From Flavobacterium soyae (GTDB lineage: Bacteria > Bacteroidota > Bacteroidia > Flavobacteriales > Flavobacteriaceae), in contig NZ_JAJQXA010000006.1 of NCBI RefSeq assembly GCF_021245985.1, positions 1 to 64,000 on the forward strand: a DNA stretch of 64,000 nt, given 5' to 3'. Shown here one piece after another: positions 44,401 through 51,888 of the stretch. A program made the translations under genes and the position numbers. The stretch's first letter is position 1. Each line of letters begins with the position of its first letter. The notes beneath the pieces are model-generated. The model was not told the origin of the DNA, did no database searches, and saw only the letters and a program-made list of their open reading frames with translations.

Positions 44401-44814
44401 ATGACAGATTTATTAGCAGGTGCTTATTTAGCAAAAGGCACAATCGGAAATGTAGGAACACCAGGTGCTCCAATCGCATCATTTAGTTTAGTTGTTGTAC
44501 CATCACAAAATTCTGTTTCTGGTACAGTAGTAATTACTCAGGCTATAAGCGGTCCTGATGGAAATATAGTTGTTCCTGTAACAGGAAAAATATATGCAAC
44601 TGGATTTGGACAATTTACACAAGTAGTAAGTTTACAAGGACAATACGTTCATTCTTTTCCTCCACCGGCAATTGGCGCATTTTTAGCCGATTTTGATGCT
44701 CACTTAGCAATCGACGGTGCATGGAACGGAACAGGAGGTTTTTCATACTACCAGCATAATATTGAAAATGCACCTGTAAAAGCAGTAGCAAATTTACAAG
44801 CAGAGTTGGCATAA
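44401..44814 (+). CDS. DUF1842-like domain protein
   Basis: A 137-aa protein (start at MTDLLAGAYLAKG; a longer frame from 44371 reads through the leader RNA). Strand-rich, no Cys, no signal peptide. It resembles DUF1842 proteins as I remember them: GTIGNVGTPGAPIASFSLVV and HSFPPPAIGAFLADFDAHL. Families DUF1842 and DUF1843 occur together in genomes, and here a pair of DUF1843-like peptides lies 4 kb downstream. Its motif FPPPAIG is repeated in the 217-aa protein at 47646. Unknown function. Confidence 0.65.
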   Translation: MTDLLAGAYLAKGTIGNVGTPGAPIASFSLVVVPSQNSVSGTVVITQAISGPDGNIVVPVTGKIYATGFGQFTQVVSLQGQYVHSFPPPAIGAFLADFDAHLAIDGAWNGTGGFSYYQHNIENAPVKAVANLQAELA

Positions 44815-44897
44815 TTAAAAGACACCAAATTTAAACAACTCGAAGCACGATACAATTAGGATTTAATTATGCCTGATTTGGTTACAGTTTTGATTGA

Positions 44898-44925
44898 AAG
44901 GGTCGTCTTTGCAGACGGCCTTTTT
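44898..44925 (+). terminator. terminator of the DUF1842-like gene
   Basis: GGTCGTCT (44901-44908), loop TTGC, AGACGGCC (44913-44920), then T5; AAA precedes the stem. Confidence 0.88.
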
Positions 44926-44953
44926 ATTACCGAAAAAAATAAATCACAAAAAC

Positions 44954-46435
44954 ATGAAAAGAAAACCTATTATTATCATCTTATTAGTTGTCTTTGTTGC
45001 TGCAGCTGTTACATTATTTTTTTTGAATAAAGAAAAAATATTGGGAAAAGCCGGAGTTACAGGATATGCTAAAACGGAAACAGCAGAACCTTGCGAGTGC
45101 GAAGCAAGCTGGTTTCCTCACGAACAAACACCGCCGCCTGCAGAAGGAGACGGAAGTCCTTTTGATGCTTCAAGCACTACAAATTGTATCTTTCATCAAT
45201 GGTCATGGCAGAAATTTCTTTGGCTGACAAAACCACTTCCGTCCGGGAATCCTTTGTTTTTAGATTCACTGGATGTGGTTAGCCCTGAGATGGCGCCGGT
45301 TGCTCCGCAGTTGGGATTAAAATTAGTTTTGAGCTCTATTAATCAGGCTGGACCTGAAGCTGTTTTGGTTTCTAATCCAAAAAATGTTCCTGGAAAAACT
45401 GCCGGCGATACCGTATTTTACTCTATACATGTTAGTAAAATATTACTGGATAAGGCAACTTTGGCAGCTTCTGAAATTAACAGCGGAAAAGTACCCTATT
45501 CAAATTTAGAAACATTTCCTGTTGGTTCACTTGAATTGAAAGTTTCATGGATTAGTACAGATGCAATCCCGAAAGAAAAAATTGCAGATTATTTTGTTAC
45601 TAAAGCAGCATTCAAAAATAAGCAGGGGCAATATGTTGCAAAATCTGTTGCATTGTTAGGAATGCACGTTGTAGGAGTTGTAAAAAATCATCCTGAATTT
45701 ATCTGGGCAACCTTTGAACACAAAGAGATGGCACCGGTTTATGACTGGAAAAACAACTCTGTAACTTCAACTGCCGAAATGCTTTTTTATGAAAGCGGCA
45801 CAACTTCTGGTCTGCAGGGTATTAAATGGAATAAAACAAGCAAGAAACCATTAACACCAAATAAAGCTTTTATTCTTTATGAATACGGTATTCCAAAAGT
45901 TCTAAGTACAAATGAATACATGACAACAAGCCAGTCTGAGCCTGCTAATTTTGATAACATTGATACTATCAATAAATGTGTAGCATCTAAGTTAACAGAC
46001 GTTTTCAAAAATTATTTTTATAACGGATCAATTTGGTTAAACACAGATGGGTTAACTCCGGCGCAGCAGGCGCAAACAATTGTAAAAAGCCAAATATCGA
46101 GCGTTCTTCCGGATTCATTGGCAAGAGGTTCTTCGAATCTGGCAAATATTACAATGGAAACCTATACGCAGACATTTAAAAATGATGTACACGATATTAA
46201 TGCAGGAAATCTTGTAAACTGTTTTACATGTCATCAATCTCAAAATTTTGATACATCAAGAGGAACAGGAAAATCTCCATTGTATTTAAGCCATGTGTTT
46301 GAGTCTTATTTGTATACTACAAAACCTCAATTGGCAGCTGCTAAAAATGTTAACCTGAAAGCGAAACGAATTGAAGAAACAAAAGCCCTTAAACTTAAAC
46401 AGTTTGAAGAGGTATTTGTTCGTAAGAATAAATAA
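44954..46435 (+). CDS. membrane-anchored protein with a single CxxCH motif
   Basis: A 493-aa protein from MKRKPIIIILLVVFVAAAV (start at 44954; a 20-codon upstream extension crosses the terminator and is rejected). One N-terminal helix anchors it with the bulk in the periplasm. A Cys-rich start CECEASWFPHEQ follows, then NCIFHQWSWQKFLWLTKP, and near the C-terminus NCFTCHQ (about residue 425), the only haem c motif. The sequence is long for a c-type cytochrome. I remember similar proteins only as hypothetical. Probably an electron-transfer or periplasmic partner of the cluster. Confidence 0.6.
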   Translation: MKRKPIIIILLVVFVAAAVTLFFLNKEKILGKAGVTGYAKTETAEPCECEASWFPHEQTPPPAEGDGSPFDASSTTNCIFHQWSWQKFLWLTKPLPSGNPLFLDSLDVVSPEMAPVAPQLGLKLVLSSINQAGPEAVLVSNPKNVPGKTAGDTVFYSIHVSKILLDKATLAASEINSGKVPYSNLETFPVGSLELKVSWISTDAIPKEKIADYFVTKAAFKNKQGQYVAKSVALLGMHVVGVVKNHPEFIWATFEHKEMAPVYDWKNNSVTSTAEMLFYESGTTSGLQGIKWNKTSKKPLTPNKAFILYEYGIPKVLSTNEYMTTSQSEPANFDNIDTINKCVASKLTDVFKNYFYNGSIWLNTDGLTPAQQAQTIVKSQISSVLPDSLARGSSNLANITMETYTQTFKNDVHDINAGNLVNCFTCHQSQNFDTSRGTGKSPLYLSHVFESYLYTTKPQLAAAKNVNLKAKRIEETKALKLKQFEEVFVRKNK

Positions 46436-46483
46436 TCCATTTTTCGCAAACGAAAATGTCTTATTTTAATTTTGCTCCAAATG

Positions 46484-46512
46484 AAAAGCTGAAGTATTAC
46501 TTCGGCTTTTTT
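46484..46512 (+). terminator. terminator of the CxxCH protein gene
   Basis: AAAAGCTGAAGT / ACTTCGGCTTTT with loop ATT, followed by T residues. Confidence 0.85.
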
Positions 46513-46605
46513 GTTTATCTTCTTTAGAATAATTTGAAGGCGTTTTTATTAATTTCATTTCGTAAAAAAAACGAGGTTCACGATTTTTCAAAATATTAAA
46601 TGATA
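46513..46605 (-). pseudogene. 3' remnant of a sanA-like gene
   Basis: The minus strand encodes FNILKNREPRFFYE and SNYSKEDK followed shortly by a stop, matching the C-terminus VLRNREPRFLGNE and SNYSKEDKR of the intact protein at 55286-55945. Nucleotide identity between 46513-46595 and 55291-55372 is high (GTTTATCTTCTTTAGAATAA is shared exactly). The rest of the gene is missing. Confidence 0.8.
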
Positions 46606-46618
46606 TTCCAATCCTGAT

Positions 46619-46665
46619 AAACGGAGTTTCTATCGCAGCAAATTGTTACGATAGAAACTCCGTTT
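46619..46665. repeat. hairpin with 17-bp perfect arms
   Basis: AAACGGAGTTTCTATCG (46619-46635) and its complement (46649-46665), followed by T residues. It is terminator-like but no gene abuts it on either side. Confidence 0.78.
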
Positions 46666-46689
46666 TGTTTTGATATTTAATTCAAGCTA

Positions 46690-46823
46690 CCAGTTAATAA
46701 AGTGTAGTCCCTGCAGGACAAAAATTAACATGAATAAACTGATTTCTACCGATATTTAACTCCTAACGGAGTTTTCTAAATTGTAGTAAGTTTACCTCGA
46801 TAGAGGTTTAGTATCGGTAGAAA
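46690..46823. repeat. inverted repeat related to the 10.5-kb tandem repeat
   Basis: Arms TTTCTACCGATA (46743-46754) and TATCGGTAGAAA (46812-46823) enclose CTCCTAACGGAG and CCTCGATAGAGG palindromes. TAGTCCCTGCAGGACA at about 46706 matches TAGTCCCTACGGGACA in the 10.5-kb units. Confidence 0.8.
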
Positions 46824-46847
46824 AAAAATGTGACCACAATATAATTG

Positions 46848-47090
46848 TCCCTGCGGGCAATGTCATTAAGTTAAGCTTTTAGAAAATAAAATTATTGCAA
46901 ATCAAATCCGTGTTTATCCGCGTTTTTACGAAGTAAATCTGTTTTATCCGCGTCACAATTAGACGCTTATTTTACTGATTCGCTAAAGCGAAAACGCTGA
47001 TAAAAACTGATTTTTCTAATTACTTTCTTAATTAAACTGTTAAGTAATTTTATAGATTTCCTCTTAACTTAATGACATTGCCCGGAGGGA
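46848..47090. repeat. 243-bp element with 28-bp inverted repeats
   Basis: TCCCTGCGGGCAATGTCATT... (46848-46875) is complementary to 47063-47090 at 27 of 28 positions. The interior has ATCCGCGT repeats and no frame. Together with its neighbours it fills most of the gap 46436-47645. A possible non-autonomous mobile element. Confidence 0.75.
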
Positions 47091-47546
47091 TTAAACTTTT
47101 TTAGAGCCAATTTATTTATTGAATTATTAAACTAGCAACTTGAATTATTTATGTAATATATCTCCACTTATCTTTTTCTAAAGCCTCGCTGTAAATCTCC
47201 ATTCCGATTTTATCTATTTCAAAAATGAAAACCGAAATCTCCGGTTTAAAAAAAATATTTCTTTGAACTTCATAAATAAAATGTAAATAAAAACTTATTT
47301 AATGTATTTCTGTTTTCTAAGAATAATCTTATGGCTTGTTTTTTCTGTTTCATGACAAAAAATATTCTTTTTATAACATTTTTGAGGTAAACATCTGTAT
47401 ATCAGAATTAATTTTAATGTATAGAATAAAGGCAGCCGGCAGAATTTATTTTATTAATTATTTCTATTTGATTTTTAAGAACAGCCCTTTTTATGCCATA
47501 AACAAGTATAGTTTCTTAAAATATGCATTGCGAAATAATAGTAGTA
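47091..47546. other. AT-rich intergenic DNA, no gene seen
   Basis: A frame at 47336-47566 is low-complexity (Tyr, Phe, Ile, Asn) and ends in the leader RNA; I reject it. The transcript with element C must start within this stretch, but I see no perfect TAnnTTTG. Confidence 0.55.
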
Positions 47547-47631
47547 GTGGAGCAGAACTCACTTAAAAAAACGAACTGTTTCGCACAGGAAAAAGCGAAG
47601 GCGGAGCTGAAAAGCCTTATGAGTAAGACCC
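47547..47631 (+). promoter_or_regulatory. conserved leader RNA element, copy C (with inserted hairpin)
   Basis: GTGG-AGCAGAAC-TCAC (47547-47562) with a G-U pair, then AAAAAAACGA, a 24-nt insertion that can form CTGT-TTCGC-ACAG, then AGGC/GCCT with GAAAAGCCTTATGAGTAAG. It ends 15-20 nt before the ATG at 47646. Confidence 0.78.
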
Positions 47632-47645
47632 AAAAAATTATTATT

Positions 47646-48299
47646 ATGCAACCTATACCTAGAAAAGTTAAAAACGTAAATGTGTATCCTTATATAGACT
47701 GGAAAGGCGGAGGCGTTGGCCCTGTTATTCTTCCTGTTATCGAAGGCGCCAGCGGGACATATGCTGTTGGGACACTTATTACATCAATATTTTACAATCT
47801 TGATCTTAATTCTGTAACTCAAAAATCTAAACTTGGAATACACCAGAGATATGTAGCGATAGGAGAGACAGAAGATGGGACCTCTTTCACGACTCCATGG
47901 ATGTACTGCACAAATGCAAGTAATAACCCAGAGTTTGGAAGAACGATCAACCTCCTTAAACCAGACTTAGATGCTATTAACACAGAAGTTTTACCAGAAT
48001 ATATAACACTGGGACCGCTTACTGATATTACTGTTACGCAGTCGTTTCCTCCTCCGGCAATTGGAGAGATTCTCCTAATCGAAAACGGATCAGGAAATGT
48101 TATCGCCACAAGAACCGGTACACCCCATGAAATGGGAATTGAAGTAACCGGCGGTAATCGTGTTGGACAATTAAGAACAGGAATGAAAAACATTATGATT
48201 ACCGGAAAAAACAAAGATGGCAAAACGGTTACGATGGGTAATTTAACTTGTTTAAACCCAAATGATCCGGCCATTTTTCTACATCAGTTTGGAGGTTAA
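47646..48299 (+). CDS. 217-aa protein with FPPPAIG motif, cluster member
   Basis: A 217-aa strand-rich protein starting at MQPIPRKVKN; the 41-codon extension up to 47523 runs through leader RNA C and is rejected. No signal peptide. VTQSFPPPAIGEILLIENGS shares FPPPAIG with the DUF1842-like protein, suggesting a related fold. It begins with MQPIPRKVKNVNVYPYIDWKG. The gene is followed after 22 nt by the first DUF1843-like peptide gene and is probably co-transcribed. I do not recognise a family. Confidence 0.75.
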   Translation: MQPIPRKVKNVNVYPYIDWKGGGVGPVILPVIEGASGTYAVGTLITSIFYNLDLNSVTQKSKLGIHQRYVAIGETEDGTSFTTPWMYCTNASNNPEFGRTINLLKPDLDAINTEVLPEYITLGPLTDITVTQSFPPPAIGEILLIENGSGNVIATRTGTPHEMGIEVTGGNRVGQLRTGMKNIMITGKNKDGKTVTMGNLTCLNPNDPAIFLHQFGG

Positions 48300-48321
48300 T
48301 AACTCATTAAACAAAATAGCT

Positions 48322-48498
48322 ATGGGAATAATGATGCCTTACGGTGCTGCGGTCAGAGAAGCGATAGCTTCAAATGATTTAGCAAAGATGGAATCTATTG
48401 CTGAACAGGCAAAAAAGCTGATAAAAGAACAAGGAGACTTAAGTGCCGCTTTGTTAGAATTACTGGAAGCAATAGATGCCCTAAAGAACAAAAAGTAA
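48322..48498 (+). CDS. DUF1843-like (GDL-motif) peptide 1
   Basis: A 58-aa peptide, MGIMMPYGAAVREAIASNDL and so on, with the EQGDLSAALLELLEAI block. It matches the DUF1843 pattern (short N-terminal PYG, AIASxD, GDLxxALxELxxAI). It is 22 nt after the 217-aa gene. It has no Cys, Ser/Thr are few, and Tyr7 is the main unusual side chain. It is the likely substrate of the radical SAM enzyme encoded downstream. A longer in-frame start at 48262 overlaps the previous gene and is rejected. Confidence 0.8.
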   Translation: MGIMMPYGAAVREAIASNDLAKMESIAEQAKKLIKEQGDLSAALLELLEAIDALKNKK

Positions 48499-48521
48499 AA
48501 ATGAATAGAAAAATAAGCTGG

Positions 48522-48574
48522 CTTGTTCAGTATAACAAGGGTGAATCCGAAAAACCTTAAGAGTAGGAATAACT
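48522..48574 (+). promoter_or_regulatory. conserved leader RNA element, copy D (variant)
   Basis: The 3' part ATCCGAAAAACCTTAAGAGTAGGAA matches the others in part. The 5' part differs: CTTGTT (48522-48527) pairs with AACAAG (48534-48539), and AAGG (48537-48540) can pair with CCTT (48555-48558). The two pairings overlap, so they exclude each other. Confidence 0.62.
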
Positions 48575-48589
48575 AAAAAACAAAATGTT

Positions 48590-48760
48590 ATGGGAGTAGT
48601 AATGCTTTACGCAGCAGGAATCAGAGAAGCAATTGCTTCAAATGATTTAGAAAAAATGAGAGCAGTAGCTGAACAAGCTAAACAAACAGTTAGAGAACAG
48701 GGAGACCTGAGCGCTGCTTTGGTAGAATTGCTGGAGGCTATTGAAAAGCTTAGAAAGTAA
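48590..48760 (+). CDS. DUF1843-like (GDL-motif) peptide 2
   Basis: A 56-aa peptide, MGVVMLYAAGIREAIASNDL, then EQGDLSAALVELLEAIEKLRK. It is about 65 percent identical to peptide 1, with the PYG replaced by LYAAG and a Tyr at position 7 as well. It has its own leader RNA (copy D) and is separated by a strong hairpin from the radical SAM gene. It is a second candidate substrate of the same enzyme. Too short for common gene callers. Confidence 0.82.
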   Translation: MGVVMLYAAGIREAIASNDLEKMRAVAEQAKQTVREQGDLSAALVELLEAIEKLRK

Positions 48761-48765
48761 TCTAA

Positions 48766-48806
48766 AAAGAACGGTTTATTAAGCCTTGCTTTTTAAACCG
48801 TTCTTT
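48766..48806 (+). terminator. 13-bp perfect hairpin between peptide 2 and radical SAM genes
   Basis: AAAGAACGGTTTA (48766-48778) pairs with TAAACCGTTCTTT (48794-48806), followed by an AAAT tract and not a strong T run. It may be a partial terminator that sets high peptide and low enzyme expression, or a processing site. Confidence 0.7.
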
Positions 48807-48838
48807 AAATAAATCAACAAAACCCTAAATCAACTAAG

Positions 48839-50260
48839 ATGGATAAGACTTCTATACGATACAGAGTAAGAGATGATTATAAAACTGCGACCCCGGTTCA
48901 TGTCGTTTGGGAAATAACTCTTGCCTGTAATTTGAAATGCTCGCACTGCGGATCCAGAGCCGGAAAAGTGAGACCTGGTGAACTAACTACCGAACAATGT
49001 TTTGACGTTATTGATAGTCTTAAACGCCTTGGTACAAGAGAGATTACAATTATTGGCGGCGAAGCTTTTTTAAGAAAAGACTGGCTTGACATAATTGCAA
49101 AAATCCACGAAAGCGGAATTGAATGTTCGATGCAGTCTGGAGCTTATAATTTAAATGAAGAGCGAATTAGTGATGCAAAAAAAGCAGGAATAAGAAACAT
49201 TGGTGTTTCTATTGATGGATTACCGGATACTCACAATAAAATAAGAGGAAGAAGGGATTCTTTTGAGCATGTGATCCATTGTCTGCAATTACTAAAAAAG
49301 TACAATATACCTTCTAGTGTAAATACAGTGATTACAAAATTGAATCAAAATGAACTTAGTGAACTTCTGGATGTTTTGATCGAAAATGGCGTAAGAAACT
49401 GGCAGATACAACTGGCAGTTGCCATGGGAAATGCCGTTGACCATTCTGAAGAATTGATCCTGCAGCCTTATGAACTAATTGACTTTTACGAAAAACTTAT
49501 CGTTATATACAGAAAAGCACTGGCAAATAATGTTTTAATACAAGCAGGAAACAACATAGGTTACTTTGGACCTTATGAGCACATCTGGAGACAAGGCAAT
49601 GAAAAATATTATACAGGATGTTCTGCCGGACATACCGGAATTGGAATTGAAGCCGATGGCAAAATAAAAGGCTGTCCGTCATTACCCACAACCGAATATA
49701 CAGGAGGGAATGTAAAAGACATGAAGCTCGAAGATATTTGGCGATACAGCGAAGAAATGGTTTTTTCCAGATATAGAAATAAAGAAGAATTATGGGGAGG
49801 ATGTAAAGGCTGTTATTACGAATCTTCTTGTCTGGCTGGCTGTACCTGGACTAGTCATGTCTTATTTGGAAAAAGAGGCAATAATCCTTTTTGCCATTAT
49901 CGCGCCTTAGAATTAAAAAAGAAAGGACTTCACGAAAGAATAAGAAAAATAAAAGAAGCACCCGGACTCTCTTTTGATATTGGTTTATTTGAAATCATAG
50001 TTGAAAATGAAAAAGGAGAAGTAGTCGAAGTACAGTCACCTCATAATGCACCTCTGGTTCCGGTATCAAATACAGACAGAGTTCCAAGAATTCCAAAAGC
50101 GCTTAAGCTTTGTAATGGCTGTGATAATTATGTTTATGAAGAAGAAACGACCTGCACTTTTTGCAATGCCGACATTCAGAAAGTAAACGATGAATATGCC
50201 GCTAAAATGGAAATAGCCAAACGTTCATTGGAAAAATTAGAACTATTAATGATGAAATAA
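48839..50260 (+). CDS. radical SAM/SPASM enzyme, probable peptide maturase
   Basis: A 473-aa enzyme. The CxxxCxxC motif is CNLKCSHC (Cys30, 34, 37), with GGEAFLRKDW after it. The SPASM region has CSAGHTGIGIEADGKIKGC and CKGCYYESSCLAGC, which hold auxiliary iron-sulphur clusters. A C-terminal extension has CNGCDNYVYEEETTCTFC, a small zinc-ribbon-like Cys set. I recall an NCBI family of this kind named after a GDL-motif peptide; this fits the neighbouring peptides. It probably modifies them by radical chemistry in the cytosol. Modified residue unknown. Confidence 0.9.
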   Translation: MDKTSIRYRVRDDYKTATPVHVVWEITLACNLKCSHCGSRAGKVRPGELTTEQCFDVIDSLKRLGTREITIIGGEAFLRKDWLDIIAKIHESGIECSMQSGAYNLNEERISDAKKAGIRNIGVSIDGLPDTHNKIRGRRDSFEHVIHCLQLLKKYNIPSSVNTVITKLNQNELSELLDVLIENGVRNWQIQLAVAMGNAVDHSEELILQPYELIDFYEKLIVIYRKALANNVLIQAGNNIGYFGPYEHIWRQGNEKYYTGCSAGHTGIGIEADGKIKGCPSLPTTEYTGGNVKDMKLEDIWRYSEEMVFSRYRNKEELWGGCKGCYYESSCLAGCTWTSHVLFGKRGNNPFCHYRALELKKKGLHERIRKIKEAPGLSFDIGLFEIIVENEKGEVVEVQSPHNAPLVPVSNTDRVPRIPKALKLCNGCDNYVYEEETTCTFCNADIQKVNDEYAAKMEIAKRSLEKLELLMMK

Positions 50261-50261
50261 T

Positions 50262-50846
50262 ATGGAACTGCTACAAAAGATTCAATCAGAAATTGACCAA
50301 TATTCAAATACAATTGAAGGAGCTTTAAGCCTTTCTGAAATTACAATTAAATATGGACTTAATTCTTATCGATACGGCTCCTCCAGTTTTTTATCTGACC
50401 TTTTTGATCCTATCGAAATAACAAATGAAACGGTATTTTACGATTTAGGTTCCGGTTATGGAAGCATCATTTTATATGGAGCTGTAAAATACCCAAATGC
50501 GAAGTTTAAAGGAATTGAAATTCTGAAAGAACGACATGAAGTTTGTGCAGGTTTAATCGAAAAAGAGCAAATAAAAAATGCTGTTGCAATTTGTGGCGAT
50601 ATTTTAAAAACGGATATTTCCGATGGGACTATTTTTTATCTGTACAATCCTCTTTATGATTTTCAATACGCCGAATTATTGAATAAACTGCATCAGATTT
50701 CATTACATAAACCGATCATCGTAATTGCAGAATCCAGATGTAATTTTTTTGATGAAGCCGAATGGTTAGAACAATATCACCTTAAAGATATTGATGTAGT
50801 TAGAAAAATTAAATACTATCGTTCCAAATTTACCAAAACTCCTTAA
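50262..50846 (+). CDS. class I SAM-dependent methyltransferase of the cluster
   Basis: A 194-aa protein with motif I FYDLGSGYGSI (Asp61 to Ile69) and motif IV-like FYLYNPLYDF. The N-terminal 55 residues (TIKYGLNSYRYGSSSF) give a DOT1-like/PrmA-like look. It starts 1 nt after the radical SAM stop, so the two are translationally coupled. It could methylate the modified peptide or another cluster metabolite. Confidence 0.85.
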   Translation: MELLQKIQSEIDQYSNTIEGALSLSEITIKYGLNSYRYGSSSFLSDLFDPIEITNETVFYDLGSGYGSIILYGAVKYPNAKFKGIEILKERHEVCAGLIEKEQIKNAVAICGDILKTDISDGTIFYLYNPLYDFQYAELLNKLHQISLHKPIIVIAESRCNFFDEAEWLEQYHLKDIDVVRKIKYYRSKFTKTP

Positions 50847-51060
50847 TATAAAAATTAGAAGGGTTCTCTCTCAGTTAAGACTTTTTATTACAGAGATTAA
50901 CCACCTAATACCTGATGTTAATGTATTTGCGGCAATTTTTAAAGCCAGTAAATATTTAAGGAATAAGTTTTAAAAAGAATTTTTCTACTGTCTATAACGA
51001 ATTTTCAGTCAAAATAAAATACAAACTAAAAATAAATTAAACTATAAAACCCCAATAATT

Positions 51061-51873
51061 ATGACAAATCTAAGTTCAATTATTCTTCCGGTTCTTCAAG
51101 ATATGGAAGAATCTTATTTAAAAGATCAACTATTAAAATTTCTGCCAAATCAGGAGGAATCATTTTCAAAAATCGAAAAAAGCTTCAAACAATTAACCTC
51201 AAAAGTTCAGGACAAAGAGCGTTTACAGCGTTTTTTTCACAGTTGGAGCCAAACCAATAACAGCGCAATGACAGTTGCAGGAATCAGCAACCGTATGACA
51301 ATGCTGGTTCACAAAAACCAGCCTATTGCAGACAAAGAAGCACTTTTGCAGTCTATCACGAGTTTAAATAGAATTGTAGACGAAGACCTGGCAGTTGTGG
51401 GCAGAGTTTTACACTCTCAGTTATTTTATACCATGGCTACCAATATTTGTACAGACGATGACTGGCTTTCTCGTAAATATTTAAACCAGAGTGCCTACGA
51501 TTTTAAAGCGTGGAAAGACCAAAATTCGCTGCGAAATAAAGATATAATGATCGCTTTATTAACAACTTTAATCCACGAAATTTATACACATGGCGAGGTA
51601 GAATATATTCTTCCAAAATTTGAATCATGGCTTACAAACGATTACGGTTTTTCAGAAGAAGATCGTGACAAAACATTAGCGTGGATAAGCGTTCACTGCG
51701 GTCCAACCGAAAAAAATCACTTCTTTTTTGCCGTAAGTTCTATTTTCTATTATGCCAAAGCCATGAATGTTGATCTGGAAACCTACGATCTGGAAACTAT
51801 CATTAAGGACTATTTGGCTAAAAAATCTGCCGTAATGGAAGATGTTATGGAAATTGAAGAACTTAGTTTATAA
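51061..51873 (+). CDS. possible heme-oxygenase-like (PqqC-type) di-iron enzyme
   Basis: A 270-aa all-helical protein without signal. Potential metal ligands: Glu109 and His118 (DEDLAVVGRVLH), His172, Glu173, His177 (IHEIYTHGEVEY), then His212, Glu217 and His220 (VHCGPTEKNHFFF). The pattern of Glu/His on four helices resembles the heme-oxygenase-like diiron oxidases. I cannot be sure of the fold. First gene of a second tight run, 214 bp after the methyltransferase gene. Confidence 0.5.
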   Translation: MTNLSSIILPVLQDMEESYLKDQLLKFLPNQEESFSKIEKSFKQLTSKVQDKERLQRFFHSWSQTNNSAMTVAGISNRMTMLVHKNQPIADKEALLQSITSLNRIVDEDLAVVGRVLHSQLFYTMATNICTDDDWLSRKYLNQSAYDFKAWKDQNSLRNKDIMIALLTTLIHEIYTHGEVEYILPKFESWLTNDYGFSEEDRDKTLAWISVHCGPTEKNHFFFAVSSIFYYAKAMNVDLETYDLETIIKDYLAKKSAVMEDVMEIEELSL

Positions 51874-51888
51874 TTCATATTTCAATAC

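Noticed and set aside
44894-44953. 20-codon extension of the CxxCH protein
   Set aside because: It starts in the terminator of the previous gene, and the Met at 44954 gives a proper membrane anchor.
46605-47546. Gene between the CxxCH protein and the 217-aa protein
   Set aside because: Only short AT-rich frames over inverted repeats; the frame at 47336 is Tyr/Phe/Ile-rich and ends in the leader RNA.
47523-47645. 41-codon N-terminal extension of the 217-aa protein
   Set aside because: It runs through leader RNA C including its inserted hairpin.
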